From contig NZ_CP121695.1 in assembly GCF_029761915.1 (NCBI RefSeq), positions 2,757,501-2,821,500 of the forward strand: a DNA stretch of 64,000 nucleotides, read 5' to 3'. The position numbers were made by a program, and so were the translations under genes. This document shows positions 16,258 through 25,611 of this stretch, one piece after another (within the stretch, counting starts at the first letter, position 1; every line of letters begins with the position of its first letter). Under the pieces are notes generated by a model, which ran no database searches, was not told where the DNA came from, and was given only the letters and a program-made list of their open reading frames with translations. The DNA is from Bradyrhizobium sp. CB1650 (lineage in GTDB: Bacteria > Pseudomonadota > Alphaproteobacteria > Rhizobiales > Xanthobacteraceae).

Positions 16258-17190
16258 ATGGTGGCTCTACCAGGGCTGACGCCAAAGATATTTCGCTTTA
16301 CTGATCTCGATCAGTATCGAACAGCCGTGCGGAATCTAAAGGTCGAATTTACTCCCCTGGCGCGGAAAATCTCTGCCGAGCAAGTCATCCTGAATCTTCC
16401 CGGATGCGACATCAATTTCGCCAAATCTTTCCCGCGCATCGCCGATGGCGAGCTTGCTGAAAATTGCACGGCTATCGGGTTCTCGATGGACGACGGGTTT
16501 CCCATTCGCTTCAACGGAGTCGAAAGAGATCGGGCGGCTTTCGTGATGGGCAGCGGCGGCGCTGCATACTCCACGGTCGAACGCGCCGAGCGGAAATTCA
16601 CATCGATTATTTTCACGCAGAAGATGGAGAATCGCGGCTGGCCCAGAGCAGGTCCAAACTGGAAAATGTTTGAAACGAGCATCGTGGCGCAGCATCGGCT
16701 GCGCGAGCTCGTGAGGCTCGTCTTGTCGGCTTCCCCAACGTTCACCGCCTGCGAGGTGGCTGACGCCTCCGTTGCGATCCGGGAGTCCCTGCTTGCCGGC
16801 GTTGATGCCGCATTCGCTGAAGTGGTTGACGCAAGATGGGCCGCCCGGGGGAACTCCATCAAGCAGTTCAAAGTGCTTCGGAACATCCAGGCCGTACTTT
16901 CCGGCAATATTGGGCGTCCGATCTATAGCGAAGAACTTGCGCGGGAACTTGGTATCTCCGTGCGGGCCATGCACGATGCGGTCCAGCGATACCAGGGTAT
17001 GAGCCTGCATCGATATTTGCGCCTGAAACGCCTATGGCTCGTCAGGCAAAAGCTGCTGGCCGGAGGAGATAGCGTAAAGGCCTGTGCGCTCGCGTTTGGA
17101 TTTTGGCACCTGGGTGATTTCGCCAGGAGTTATCGTCTTCACTTCGGTGAAACGCCTTCGGACACTCTGGCGAAATCGCGCCAGCGGTGA
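16258..17190 (+). CDS. AraC-family transcriptional regulator
   Basis: 310 aa from the ATG at 16258, close behind ACGGAG. The C-terminal third (about residues 205-305) has the double helix-turn-helix of AraC proteins: IYSEELARELGISVRAMHDAV followed by MSLHRYLRLKRLWLVRQKL and VKACALAFGFWHLGDFARSY, ending FGETPSDTL. The N-terminal part resembles the ligand/dimerisation domain seen in AraC proteins similar to those controlling stress or aromatic pathways; its ligand is unknown. It is convergent with the broken cupin gene and has no obvious target operon beside it, so the target may have been lost. Confidence 0.93.
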   Translation: MVALPGLTPKIFRFTDLDQYRTAVRNLKVEFTPLARKISAEQVILNLPGCDINFAKSFPRIADGELAENCTAIGFSMDDGFPIRFNGVERDRAAFVMGSGGAAYSTVERAERKFTSIIFTQKMENRGWPRAGPNWKMFETSIVAQHRLRELVRLVLSASPTFTACEVADASVAIRESLLAGVDAAFAEVVDARWAARGNSIKQFKVLRNIQAVLSGNIGRPIYSEELARELGISVRAMHDAVQRYQGMSLHRYLRLKRLWLVRQKLLAGGDSVKACALAFGFWHLGDFARSYRLHFGETPSDTLAKSRQR

Positions 17191-17253
17191 TGCGGTTTCT
17201 CCGCGTCGGCCTCCTTGCTTCGTAGAACTGAGGAGCTTCATGAAAAGCAAAGT

Positions 17254-17769
17254 TCAATGCGGCCCCGGGAGCGGCGCTCCCGGAAAGCGAACCCCGAATT
17301 GTTGGATGAGGCTGGGGACGCTGCTCATGTCCATGTCAAGCGCGTAGCTCGCGCAAAGCGCCGCGACCGCTGCGGATCAGGAGGGCCGCTGACTAACTCC
17401 GCTCCTAGCTCGCGGAAATAGTTCTCGAAGCCGGCCGGCGATATGATTTCCAATACCCGGGCTGGCGCGTCGCCCGCGTTCCAGAACGTGTGCCATTGTT
17501 CGCGCGGCTTGAAGATCAGGTCACCCGGATTGCCAATCACCACGGAATCTCCGAGCAGCGCCCCGATGCTGCCTTTCAAGGACGAAGCTATATTCGTCCT
17601 CGCGGTGGTGCCGGTGCATGGGAGCCGCCAGGGCGCGCGGCTGCATCGGATGCTCGACAAGCGAAAAGCGTTTGCCAGCGTCTTCCCCTTCGATGATAAA
17701 TCGCGCGCTGGTCCCTCCTAGAATTGCGAGGTGACCATCACTCGGGCCGAGTACTCTTGGTGGTTCCAT
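17254..17769 (-). pseudogene. Cupin-domain protein gene broken by two frameshifts
   Basis: The intact reading would start at the ATG at 17769 (AGGGCACCC upstream) and give about 171 aa. Frame 1 reads MEPPRVLGPSDGHLAILGG ... HRHHREDEYSFVLE, with the metal-binding cupin motif 1. The frame then breaks at an extra base in the TTT/AAA run at 17574-17576. The second frame continues GSIGALLGDSVVIGNPGDLI ... QWHTFWNAGDAPARVLEII (motif 2), then breaks near 17368-17373. The third frame gives the natural-looking end SYALDMDMSSVPSLIQQFG. Metal ligands are conserved, so decay is recent or the breaks are sequence errors. Confidence 0.8.
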
Positions 17770-18083
17770 GGGTGCCCTTTTTTCAACCTCATAGTCCGCG
17801 GCGCAGATATCATTCAAGAGCATAACCGTATTCTCTGCGTCCCGTTCGATCAACTGAGATGAATGTCCGTTGCGGGTCAGGAGCGTCGCCTTGCCCGCGT
17901 GTCGGTCACTTCCGAACTATCCCGCACCTCGGACATGCCGCTGCACTGCCCTAGGTGATACGGTGGGCCACAAACGGACGTCGAACGCCTCCCGCTTTGC
18001 ATCACAAGTTGGCGTCATGAGATGCGCTTGCCGCTTCTGGGCGGAGACGCCATACTGGCAAACTCACAAACGGTTGAGGGGGC
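17770..18083. other. Gap between the cupin pseudogene and the methyltransferase gene
   Basis: About 314 bp. The cupin frame extends to a TTG at 17853 but without family similarity. Beyond that I see no coding sequence, hairpin terminator or repeat; it presumably contains the promoters of both flanking genes. Confidence 0.5.
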
Positions 18084-18893
18084 ATGGCTTTGTCATCGAC
18101 GTTCGTTGCCTCTAGTGGCGACGGTTATGAACTGCAGATGGGAAGGTGGAGCCGTCGCTTGGCAGAGCTTTTCCTGGACTTTTGCGGACCTTGCGATGGA
18201 GCATCCGTTCTGGACGCGGGCTGCGGTACAGGAGCACTGACGTCGGCCATTCTGAAGCGCTCGAGCACTGCGCAAGTATGGGGGATCGACTTTTCAAGCG
18301 CCTACGTCGAGCACGCTAGGCGGTCAAATCCAAGCAAGCAGGCACAATTCAGAGCCGGAGATGTTTGCGCGCTGCCCTATGACGACGCTGCATTCGATCA
18401 CGTGCTGTCGTTGCTGGTCTTGCACTTTGTGCCGGACACGAGCAAGGCGGTAGCCGAATTTCGCCGTGTTGCCCGGCCCGGTGCGACGATCGGAGCGGCC
18501 GTTTGGGATGCGCGCGGCGGCTTCGTTGCTGCCCGGATCTTCTTCGATACGGCTGCAGCGCTGTATCCGAGCGGGAATGAGCGGCGAGCGCGGAATAATA
18601 CGCGGCCGATGACACGGCCGGGAGAATTGAGTCAGGCGTGGCGCGCCGGCGGCCTGACCGACGTGATGGACGCGCTGCTGACGACCAGAATGGAATTCGC
18701 ATCGTTCGATGACTACTGGGCACCCTATGAGGGCAAGGATGGACCCGGTGCGGAGTACGTCGCGTCTCTCCAGACTGAAGAGAGGAGACGCCTTCGTGAT
18801 GCGGTTCGCGCCGCGTACCTTGATGGTGAAGCCGATGGTCCCCGCTCGTTCGCCGCGAGCGCCTGGGCGGTGAAGGGAACTGTTCCTACTTGA
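18084..18893 (+). CDS. Class I SAM-dependent methyltransferase
   Basis: 269 aa from the ATG at 18084 with GAGGGGGC directly upstream. Motif I is VLDAGCGTGALT (about residues 42-53), followed by the acidic loop WGIDFSS, motif II/post-I (AGDVCALPYDDAAFDHVLSL) and VARPGATIGAAVWD, typical of the Methyltransf_11 (UbiE/small-molecule) group. It should transfer a methyl group from S-adenosylmethionine to a small molecule; the acceptor cannot be read from sequence. It stands alone between a pseudogene and a transposase remnant, consistent with an acquired segment. Confidence 0.92.
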   Translation: MALSSTFVASSGDGYELQMGRWSRRLAELFLDFCGPCDGASVLDAGCGTGALTSAILKRSSTAQVWGIDFSSAYVEHARRSNPSKQAQFRAGDVCALPYDDAAFDHVLSLLVLHFVPDTSKAVAEFRRVARPGATIGAAVWDARGGFVAARIFFDTAAALYPSGNERRARNNTRPMTRPGELSQAWRAGGLTDVMDALLTTRMEFASFDDYWAPYEGKDGPGAEYVASLQTEERRRLRDAVRAAYLDGEADGPRSFAASAWAVKGTVPT

Positions 18894-18957
18894 CCGGCCG
18901 CTTTCTACGGTTCAGCGGAGATTATCGGCCGGCTGATGTCCGCCGAAGTCTGGGCCA

Positions 18958-19242
18958 ATGTTGCTTGCCGACCGTGGCTACGATGCCGATTGGATCAGTG
19001 AGCTTGCGATGAAGAAAGGCGCTTGGGCAAACATCCCGCCGAAAAGCAATCGCAGCGATCCGATCTGCTTCAGTCCGTACCTCTATCGTGCTCGCAACCA
19101 GGTCGAACGGTTCTTCAACAGGATCAAACAATGTCGTCGTGTGGCGACGCGCTACGACAGGCTTGCGGGAAACTACCTTGCCTTCGTCCAACTCGCATCT
19201 ATCCGGTTATGGCTCGCCGCGCGTTATGAGTCCTCGCCCTAG
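18958..19242 (+). mobile_element. C-terminal remnant of an IS5-type transposase
   Basis: 94 codons encoding the end of a DDE transposase: LLADRGYDADWI carries the second catalytic Asp, and RARNQVERFFNRIKQCRRVA carries the final Glu with the YREK-like spacing (RNxxERFF). The N-terminal HTH and first Asp are missing, and the sequence before 18958 shows no transposase similarity in any frame, so this is a dead fragment. I could not find terminal inverted repeats around it. It marks a past insertion beside the methyltransferase gene. Confidence 0.85.
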
Positions 19243-19419
19243 CTAGCTAGTCCAACCATCTGAATTTTATGGAGAAAATCATCGATCTGATATGAGGGAG
19301 GGGGATGGCTGCGTGCCGCGGACTGCAATGGTTCATTCTCAACTCCACGCAACTCTCTTCTCAAATCCCACGCGACTGGCCATTGTGCCGCCGCCACAAC
19401 GCCAAGCGGAGAAACATCT

Positions 19420-20883
19420 ATGCCGGACAAGGTCTCGCGTCGCCAATTCGCGAAAACCGCGGGACTTTCCGCAGTGGGGATGGCGGCTCCGGCGCAAGCT
19501 GCGGAAGCGAAACCGGCGGCAGCGCCGCGCGCATCGGGTGGCTTTCCGCCCGGCTTCCTCTGGGGCACGGCGACATCGTCCTATCAGGTCGAGGGTGCGG
19601 TCGATGAGGACGGGCGAGGGGCCTCGATCTGGGACACCTTTACCCGCGTCCCCGGCAAGATCGAGGATGGCAGCAATGGCGACCGCGCGAATGAGCACTA
19701 CCACCGCTACAAGGACGACATCGGCCTGATCCGCGAGCTCGGCTGCAAGGCCTATCGCTTCTCGGTCGCCTGGCCGCGGGTGTTTCCCGACGGCGACGGC
19801 AGGCCGAACCCGAAGGGGCTCGACTTCTACAATCGCCTGATCGACGAGCTGCTCCGCAACAATATCGAGCCGTGGCTGACGCTCTATCACTGGGACCTGC
19901 CGCAATCGCTCCAGGATCGCTTCGGCGGCTGGCGCTCGACCGAGACCTGCAAGGCGTTCGGCGATTATGCGGCCTATGTCGCCGAGCGCCTGACCGATCG
20001 CGTCAGGAACGTGTTCACGCTGAACGAGAGCGGCCGTTTCGTGTTTTTCGGCTACGGCAACGGCATCGACGCGCCCGGGCTCACGCTGCCGCAAGCCGAG
20101 ATCAACCAGATCAGGCACAACAGCGCGCTGGCGCACGGGCTTGCCGTGCAGGCGGTGCGCGCCCGCGGCCGCCGCGGTACGCGCGTTGGTCCGGCCGAGA
20201 ACGTCGATGCCTGCATTCCCGCGATCGATACGCCCGAGCATGTCCGCGCCGCCGAGATCGCGCTGCGCGAGTTCAATGCCGGCTATCTCAACGTCATCAT
20301 GGAGGGCCGCTATACCGACGCCTTCCTGAAATTCGCCGGCCCCAATGCGCCGAAATACACCGACGCGGAATTGAGGATCATCTCCTCGCCGGTCGATTTC
20401 CTCGGTCTCAACATCTACGCGCCGCAGCACTATGTGGTGCCATCCGACCAGGGCGCGGGTTTTGCGCCGCTGCCGATCCCGAAATCGTTTCCGCACATGA
20501 ACTCGGACTGGCTTCGCGTCGGGCCAGAGACGATCTACTGGGTGCCGAAGCTAGCTGCGAAGATCTGGAAGACCAGTGCGATCTATATCAGCGAGAACGG
20601 CGCCTCCGGCGACGACCAGGTGACGCCCGACGGCAAGATCTACGACACCGACCGCATCATGTATTTGCGCAACTATCTCGCGCAGCTCCAGCGTGCGACG
20701 GACGACGGCGTGCCGGTGCGCGGCTATTTCCTCTGGAGCCTGATGGACAACTTCGAATGGGTGTTCGGCCTCAACAAGCGCTTTGGCCTCTATCACGTCA
20801 ATTTCGACACCCAGGTCCGTACGCCGAAGCTCAGCGCAAGCTTTTACCGCAACGTGATCGCAAAGAACGCAGCGGGGGCGTGA
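19420..20883 (+). CDS. GH1 beta-glucosidase family protein with a Tat signal
   Basis: 487 aa. The N-terminus SRRQFAKTAGLSAVGMAAPA is a twin-arginine signal, so the folded enzyme should be exported to the periplasm. The GH1 core begins FPPGFLWGTATSSYQVEGA (about residue 42) and includes WDTFTR, RFSVAWPRVFP and LYHWDLPQ. The acid/base Glu203 lies in FTLNES (usually NEP) and the nucleophile Glu392 in YISENGAS; FLWSLMDNFEW near the end is the aglycone-site signature. Hydrolyses beta-glycosides, probably of plant or oligosaccharide origin. Single gene; a palindromic repeat follows and may terminate transcription. Confidence 0.94.
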   Translation: MPDKVSRRQFAKTAGLSAVGMAAPAQAAEAKPAAAPRASGGFPPGFLWGTATSSYQVEGAVDEDGRGASIWDTFTRVPGKIEDGSNGDRANEHYHRYKDDIGLIRELGCKAYRFSVAWPRVFPDGDGRPNPKGLDFYNRLIDELLRNNIEPWLTLYHWDLPQSLQDRFGGWRSTETCKAFGDYAAYVAERLTDRVRNVFTLNESGRFVFFGYGNGIDAPGLTLPQAEINQIRHNSALAHGLAVQAVRARGRRGTRVGPAENVDACIPAIDTPEHVRAAEIALREFNAGYLNVIMEGRYTDAFLKFAGPNAPKYTDAELRIISSPVDFLGLNIYAPQHYVVPSDQGAGFAPLPIPKSFPHMNSDWLRVGPETIYWVPKLAAKIWKTSAIYISENGASGDDQVTPDGKIYDTDRIMYLRNYLAQLQRATDDGVPVRGYFLWSLMDNFEWVFGLNKRFGLYHVNFDTQVRTPKLSASFYRNVIAKNAAGA

Positions 20884-20890
20884 TCTTCGC

Positions 20891-20950
20891 CTCTCTCCGC
20901 CTGCGGGAGAGGCCGGATTTTACGCGCAGCGGAAAATCCGGGTGAGGGGG
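20891..20950. repeat. Short palindromic repeat after the glycosidase gene, possible terminator
   Basis: CTCTCTCCGCCTGCGGGAGAG forms one hairpin (20891-20912) and CCGGATTTT / AAAATCCGG a second (20913-20921 and 20933-20941), then GGTGAGGGGG. It belongs to the CTCTCC/GGAGAGG repeat family of the window. Its position directly after the stop codon suggests a transcription-ending role. The rest of the gap to 21168 holds two long T-runs and nothing coding. Confidence 0.6.
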
Positions 20951-21168
20951 ACTCTCCACGAGTCCGCAATTGTGCAATTTTGCCGGTGTTTTGCCCGACG
21001 TGTCAAACGGTTTGCGAACCGGCAATGCGTCATCCGGCTACCCCATTTCTACTTTGCATGGGGTTGTTTTTCATTTTTTTGCGGAGAGGGGGCGCAGCCC
21101 CGCGCATTGACTCCGCGCATCCCCTGATTCAAAACGCCCGCAACATCCATAAGAAGAGGACAACGCCC

Positions 21169-22401
21169 ATGGCTGACGCGCTGATCATCGATGCCTGCAG
21201 GACGCCACGTGGCGTCGGCAAGGCCGGCAAGGGAGCGCTCTCCGGCATTCATCCGCAGCAATTGGGTGCAACCGTGCTGCGTGCGCTCGCCGATCGCACC
21301 GGGATCAATACGGCCGACGTCGACGACATCGTCTGGGGCTGCAGCGCGCAGGTCGCAACGCAGAGCGGCGATCTCGGGCGGATGTCGGCGCTCGATGCCG
21401 GCTACGACGTGCGTGCCAGCGCAGTGACGCTCGACCGCTTCTGCGGCTCCGGCATTACCAGCGTCAACATGGCGGCGGCCTCGATCATGTCGGGCGCCGA
21501 AGACCTCGTCATCGCCGGCGGCTGCGAGATGATGTCGATGGAGGGCCGGCGCGGCGGTGGTCCCATGATGATGGACTCCGGCAACTTACGGCTTCGCGCC
21601 AGGCATCCGCAGTCGCATCAGGGCGTCTGCGCCGATGCGATCGCGACGCTCGAGGGCATCACCCGGCAGGACGTCGATGCGCTCGGCCTCGAGAGCCAGA
21701 AGCGCGCGGCGAATGCGATCGCGAACGGCCACTTCAACAAGAGCCTCGTGCCGGTCCATCGCGAAGACGGCAGCCTTGCGCTCGACCACGAAGAGTATCC
21801 GCGGCCGCAGACCACGATGGAAGGGCTTGGCTCGCTGAAACCTGCATTCCCCGCGATTGCCGACTATGCGCTCGACGACAAGGGTACGACCTACCGCGGC
21901 CTGATCCTGCAACAATATCCGGACCTCAAGATCGACTTCGTGCACCACGCCGGCAATTCGTCAGGCGTGGTCGACGGCGCTGCTGCGATCCTTCTGGCCT
22001 CGCCCGCTTACGCCAAGGCGCACGGCCTGAAGCCACGCGCTCGCATCGTGGCGATGGCCAATATGGGGGACTCGCCGACGCTGATGCTGAACGCGCCGGT
22101 GCCGGCGACCCGCAAGGTGCTGGCGAGGGCGGGGCTCACCATCGACGATATCGACCTGTTCGAGATCAACGAAGCCTTTGCGGTGGTTGCGGAGAAATAC
22201 ATCCGCGACCTCAAGCTCGACCGTGCCAAGGTCAACGTCAATGGCGGGTCGATCGCGCTCGGCCATCCCATCGGCGCCACCGGCTCGATCCTGATCGGCA
22301 CCGTGCTGGATGAGCTCGAACGGCGCGATCTCAAGCGCGGCCTCGTCACCATGTGCGCCGCCGGCGGCATGGCTCCCGCCGTGATCATCGAGCGCGTCTA
22401 G
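21169..22401 (+). CDS. Acetyl-CoA C-acyltransferase (thiolase family)
   Basis: 410 aa from the ATG at 21169 (AAGAAGAGGA upstream); the upstream in-frame extension is not thiolase-like. The nucleophilic Cys92 lies in LDRFCGSGITSVN, and the C-terminal His366 (GGSIALGHPIGATG) and Cys396 (MCAAGG) complete the thiolase active site; NEAFAVVAEK is also present. It cleaves 3-ketoacyl-CoA with CoA or condenses two acetyl-CoA. The sequence is of the FadA/PhaA type, and degradative versus biosynthetic use cannot be decided. Monocistronic by context. Confidence 0.94.
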   Translation: MADALIIDACRTPRGVGKAGKGALSGIHPQQLGATVLRALADRTGINTADVDDIVWGCSAQVATQSGDLGRMSALDAGYDVRASAVTLDRFCGSGITSVNMAAASIMSGAEDLVIAGGCEMMSMEGRRGGGPMMMDSGNLRLRARHPQSHQGVCADAIATLEGITRQDVDALGLESQKRAANAIANGHFNKSLVPVHREDGSLALDHEEYPRPQTTMEGLGSLKPAFPAIADYALDDKGTTYRGLILQQYPDLKIDFVHHAGNSSGVVDGAAAILLASPAYAKAHGLKPRARIVAMANMGDSPTLMLNAPVPATRKVLARAGLTIDDIDLFEINEAFAVVAEKYIRDLKLDRAKVNVNGGSIALGHPIGATGSILIGTVLDELERRDLKRGLVTMCAAGGMAPAVIIERV

Positions 22402-22449
22402 CCTGTATTTACAGGGTGAATCGCGGCCGGCCTCGCACAAAGAGGCCGG
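22402..22449. terminator. Hairpins following the thiolase gene
   Basis: CCTGTA-TT-TACAGG (22402-22415) starts immediately after the thiolase stop, and CCGGCCTC-GCACAAA-GAGGCCGG (22427-22434 with 22442-22449) follows. Neither has a clear T-run, so factor-independent termination is uncertain; the first could also be an operator-like palindrome. Confidence 0.45.
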
Positions 22450-22682
22450 TCGTCGCTTGTCGAAAGCATGGAATCAGCTTTAGCAAGGCGACTTGCGGGC
22501 CTTTGAAACAAGGCAAAAACCGCTGCCTAAGGCTCTTTCCGTCCCGGAAACGGCTAAAATGCAGGGTTTTTTGCCACAGGGGGCCAAAAAAGCCCGTAAA
22601 ATCTCGACAAAACTGTGCAGAAGGCTCTACGCCTTCAACGGTTGGTCTAATATGCAACCGGCAACGAATCAGAGGAGACACG

Positions 22683-22985
22683 ATGCCAACCCAACTTTCC
22701 AAATCGCAGTTGATCGAAAAGATTGCGACCGCCACCGAGCTTTCCAAGCGCGACGTCAAGAACGTCATGGAGACGCTGACGGACGTCGGCCACAAGGAGC
22801 TCAAGAAGAACGGCCTCTTCCTGGTGCCGGGCTTCGCCAAGTTCGTGGTCATCAAGAAGCCTGCGACCAAGGCGCGCAAGGGCACCAACCCGTTCACGGG
22901 TGAAGAGATGATGTTCAAGGCCAAGCCGGCCCGGAAAATCGTCCGCGCCCGCCCGGTCAAGGCCGCCAAGGACGCTGTGGCCTAA
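22683..22985 (+). CDS. HU family DNA-binding protein
   Basis: 100 aa from the ATG at 22683 with CAGAGGAGA upstream. It has the HU/IHF layout: N-terminal helices (SKSQLIEKIATATELSKRDV), saddle and beta-arm region around residues 45-80 (GFAKFVVIKKPATKARKGTN, PFTGEEMMFKAKPA) and a basic tail (RARPVKAAKDAVA). It bends and compacts DNA in the nucleoid. A long hairpin terminator follows 6 bp after the stop. The Lys/Ala-rich tail is longer than in E. coli HU. Abundant protein, probably strongly expressed. Confidence 0.94.
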   Translation: MPTQLSKSQLIEKIATATELSKRDVKNVMETLTDVGHKELKKNGLFLVPGFAKFVVIKKPATKARKGTNPFTGEEMMFKAKPARKIVRARPVKAAKDAVA

Positions 22986-22991
22986 GAACGC

Positions 22992-23021
22992 AAAGGCCCC
23001 CTCGATACGAGGGGGCCTTTT
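22992..23021. terminator. Bidirectional intrinsic terminator between the HU gene and the lon operon
   Basis: AAAGGCCCCCTCG-ATA-CGAGGGGGCCTTT: a perfect 13-bp stem with a 3-nt loop, ending in TTTT on the plus strand. On the minus strand it also ends in TTT. It lies between the convergent HU gene and the lon operon and should serve both. Confidence 0.93.
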
Positions 23022-23056
23022 GCTTTGGGCGACCGCAAGGGCCTGAGGCGGAGGGG

Positions 23057-23215
23057 TCAGTCCTTGCGGCGCTTCGCCCGCACCGGAACCGGCTGGAGCC
23101 GGGGCTGCGGTGCACCGGGCAGTGCGTCCCGAAGCCGATCGATTGCGCGATCGACCAATCGACGCAGCCGCTGCGCCGTCCGGGACTTCTTCGCTCTTTC
23201 CAATCGTTCGTTCAT
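23057..23215 (-). CDS. Small basic protein translated downstream of lon
   Basis: 52 aa: MNERLERAKKSRTAQRLRRL, then a helix with IDRLRDALPG and a Pro/Arg tail ending RAKRRKD. The start ATG at 23215 lies just 4 bases after the lon stop, with GGAG in the lon end as ribosome binding site, so translation is probably coupled. It is rich in Arg and Lys (about 17 of 52) and amphipathic at the N-terminus. No family recognised. Could be a Lon substrate, adaptor or nucleic-acid-binding peptide (inference). Confidence 0.6.
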   Translation of the reverse strand: MNERLERAKKSRTAQRLRRLVDRAIDRLRDALPGAPQPRLQPVPVRAKRRKD

Positions 23216-23221
23216 CTCACA

Positions 23222-25603
23222 TCACTCCGCCGCCTCGACCTTGGCTGCGGCCGGCTCGAGCGCCGCGGCGATGGCCTCGTCCACGCGCTCCAGCCAGATG
23301 AATTCGAGATTGTCCCGCGCGCTCTTCGGGATGTCGTCGTAGTCCCGCTTGTTGCGCGCCGGCAGCATCACCCGCTTCAGCCCTGCGGCCGCGGCCGCCA
23401 CCACCTTCTCCTTGATGCCGCCGACCGGGAGCACCAGGCCGCGCAGCGAGATTTCGCCGGTCATCGCGGTGTCACTGCGCACCGTGCGGTTGGTGAGCAG
23501 CGAGGTCAGCGCCGTGAACATCGCCACGCCCGCGCTCGGTCCGTCCTTCGGGGTTGCGCCCGCGGGGACGTGAACGTGGATGTCGCTCTTCTCGAACAGC
23601 CCGGGATCGATGCCGAGCTGCGTGGCACGGCTCTTCACCAGCGTCATCGCCGCCTGCACGCTCTCGCGCATGACGTCGCCGAGCTGGCCGGTCAGGATCA
23701 TCCCGCCCCTGCCGGGGACCCGCGTCGCCTCGATGAACAGGATGTCGCCGCCGACCGGAGTCCAGGCAAGGCCCGTGGCCACGCCCGGAATGCTGGTGCG
23801 CAGCGCGATCTCGCCCTCGAAGCGCGGCTGGCCGAGCACGGTGCCGATGTCCTTCGGGCTGATCACGACCTTCGTGGCCGTGCCCTCGGCGACCTGCACC
23901 GCAGCGTAGCGGAACACCTTGCCGATCTCGCGCTCCAGCGAGCGCACGCCGGCCTCGCGGGTGTAGCCCTTGACGATCAGCTTCAGCGCCTCCGGCTCGA
24001 TCTCGGCCTGCTCCGTCGTCAGCCCGTTGGCCTCGAGTTGTCGCCGCACCAGGTAGCGGCGCGCGATCTCCAGCTTTTCCTCCTCGGTGTAGCCGGCGAG
24101 GCTGATCAGCTCCATGCGGTCCAGCAGCGGGCCCGGAATCGACTCCAGCATGTTGGCGGTTGCGATGAAAACCACGCGCGACAGGTCGAACGGTACGCCG
24201 AGATAGTTGTCCCGGAACGTGCCGTTCTGCTCGGGGTCGAGCACCTCCAGCATCGCTGCCGACGGATCGCCCTGCACGCCGCGGCCCATCTTGTCGATCT
24301 CGTCCAGCATCATCACGCAGTTCCGGCTGCCTGCCTTCTTGATGCCCTGTATGATGTTGCCGGGCAGCGCGCCGATATAGGTGCGGCGGTGACCGCGTAT
24401 CTCGGCCTCGTCATGCACGCCACCCAGGCTGACGCGCACGAAGGGGCGATCCATCGCGCGGGCGATGGACTGGCCGAGCGACGTCTTGCCGACGCCGGGC
24501 GGGCCGACGAAGCACAGGATCGGCGCCTTGCCCTGCGGGGCGAGCTTGCGCACCGCCAGATATTCGATGATCCGGCTCTTGATCTTCTCGAGGCCGAAGT
24601 GATCGGCATCCAGGATGCGCCGTGCCTCCTTGATGTCGATCGGCTTCTCCTCGGGCAGCGCCCAAGGCAGTTCGATCAGCCAGTCGAGATAGGTGCGGAC
24701 CATGCCGGCTTCGCCGGCAGCCTCCGGCATGCGCTCGTAGCGCCGCAGCTCCTTCTTCGCATGCGCCTCCGCCTCCGGCGGCATCCCGGCCTTGGCGATC
24801 GCCGCGGTCAGCTCGGCGACCTCGGCCGCCTTGCCGTCGCCTTCGCCGAGCTGGCGCTGGATGGTCGCCATCTGCTCGCGCAGGATCGCCTCGCGCTGCC
24901 GCTCATCGAAGGCGGCGCGGGTCTGCTGCCCGATCTCGTTGGAGATGCGCAGCACCTCCAGCCGTTCGGCGAGCTGTTTCGACACCTTCTCCACACGCAA
25001 GGCGAGGTCGACGGTCTCCAGGATTTCCTGCTTGTCCTGCGGCTTTATGTCCATGAAGGAGGTCGCAAGGTCGGCCAGCGCGCCGGGCGCGCTCGCGTTC
25101 TGGAACATCGCGACCAGCTCCTGCGGCGCCTGCGGCAAGAGCTCGATCGCCTCGATCGCCTGGCGCTGCAGGTTCAGCGCGCGCGCCTCGAGCTCCGGAG
25201 AGTTCGTGGCCGGCTCCGGAATCTGCTGCACCCGTGCGGCCAGGAACGGTGTGCCCGGCAGGAAATCGAGAACGCGGGCGCGCTGCACGCCTTGGCAGAC
25301 GATGTGATGCGTGCCGTCGGGCGCGGTGATGTAGCGCACGATGTTGGCGATGGTGGCAACCCGGTAGAGATCGTCCGGGCCGGGATCGTCGATCTCGGGA
25401 TTGCGCTGCAGGAGGATGCCGATCGGCCGCTGCTCGCGCAGCGCCTGCTGCGCGGCCGCGACCGACTTCGGGCGGCCGACCGCGATCGGCGCGATCGCGC
25501 CGGGAAACAGCACCATCTCGCGGACGGGAATGATGATCAGCGCATCGTCCGGGATGCTGGGGGCTTCGGGGTTCGGCGTATTGTTCATCTGTTCGGGGGC
25601 CAT
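23222..25603 (-). CDS. lon: ATP-dependent endopeptidase La (Lon)
   Basis: 793 aa. The N-terminal Lon domain ([20 protein letters not shown], about 23-42) is followed by a coiled-coil region, an AAA+ ATPase with Walker [10 protein letters not shown] and Walker [11 protein letters not shown], and a C-terminal protease with the Ser-Lys dyad at about Ser690 (PKDGPSAG) and Lys731 (GGIKEK). Degrades damaged and regulatory proteins in the cytoplasm. Upstream on the same strand is an Hsp20-type gene 8 bp before the start (25612 end), a heat-shock style pairing. The 52-aa gene follows. It may be a second lon copy in the genome (Bradyrhizobium can carry more than one; inference). Confidence 0.97.
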   Translation of the reverse strand: MAPEQMNNTPNPEAPSIPDDALIIIPVREMVLFPGAIAPIAVGRPKSVAAAQQALREQRPIGILLQRNPEIDDPGPDDLYRVATIANIVRYITAPDGTHHIVCQGVQRARVLDFLPGTPFLAARVQQIPEPATNSPELEARALNLQRQAIEAIELLPQAPQELVAMFQNASAPGALADLATSFMDIKPQDKQEILETVDLALRVEKVSKQLAERLEVLRISNEIGQQTRAAFDERQREAILREQMATIQRQLGEGDGKAAEVAELTAAIAKAGMPPEAEAHAKKELRRYERMPEAAGEAGMVRTYLDWLIELPWALPEEKPIDIKEARRILDADHFGLEKIKSRIIEYLAVRKLAPQGKAPILCFVGPPGVGKTSLGQSIARAMDRPFVRVSLGGVHDEAEIRGHRRTYIGALPGNIIQGIKKAGSRNCVMMLDEIDKMGRGVQGDPSAAMLEVLDPEQNGTFRDNYLGVPFDLSRVVFIATANMLESIPGPLLDRMELISLAGYTEEEKLEIARRYLVRRQLEANGLTTEQAEIEPEALKLIVKGYTREAGVRSLEREIGKVFRYAAVQVAEGTATKVVISPKDIGTVLGQPRFEGEIALRTSIPGVATGLAWTPVGGDILFIEATRVPGRGGMILTGQLGDVMRESVQAAMTLVKSRATQLGIDPGLFEKSDIHVHVPAGATPKDGPSAGVAMFTALTSLLTNRTVRSDTAMTGEISLRGLVLPVGGIKEKVVAAAAAGLKRVMLPARNKRDYDDIPKSARDNLEFIWLERVDEAIAAALEPAAAKVEAAE

Positions 25604-25611
25604 GATCGACC

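Noticed and set aside
18899..18957. More of the IS5-type transposase upstream of the remnant
   Set aside because: No transposase similarity in any frame and no inverted repeat at the ends.
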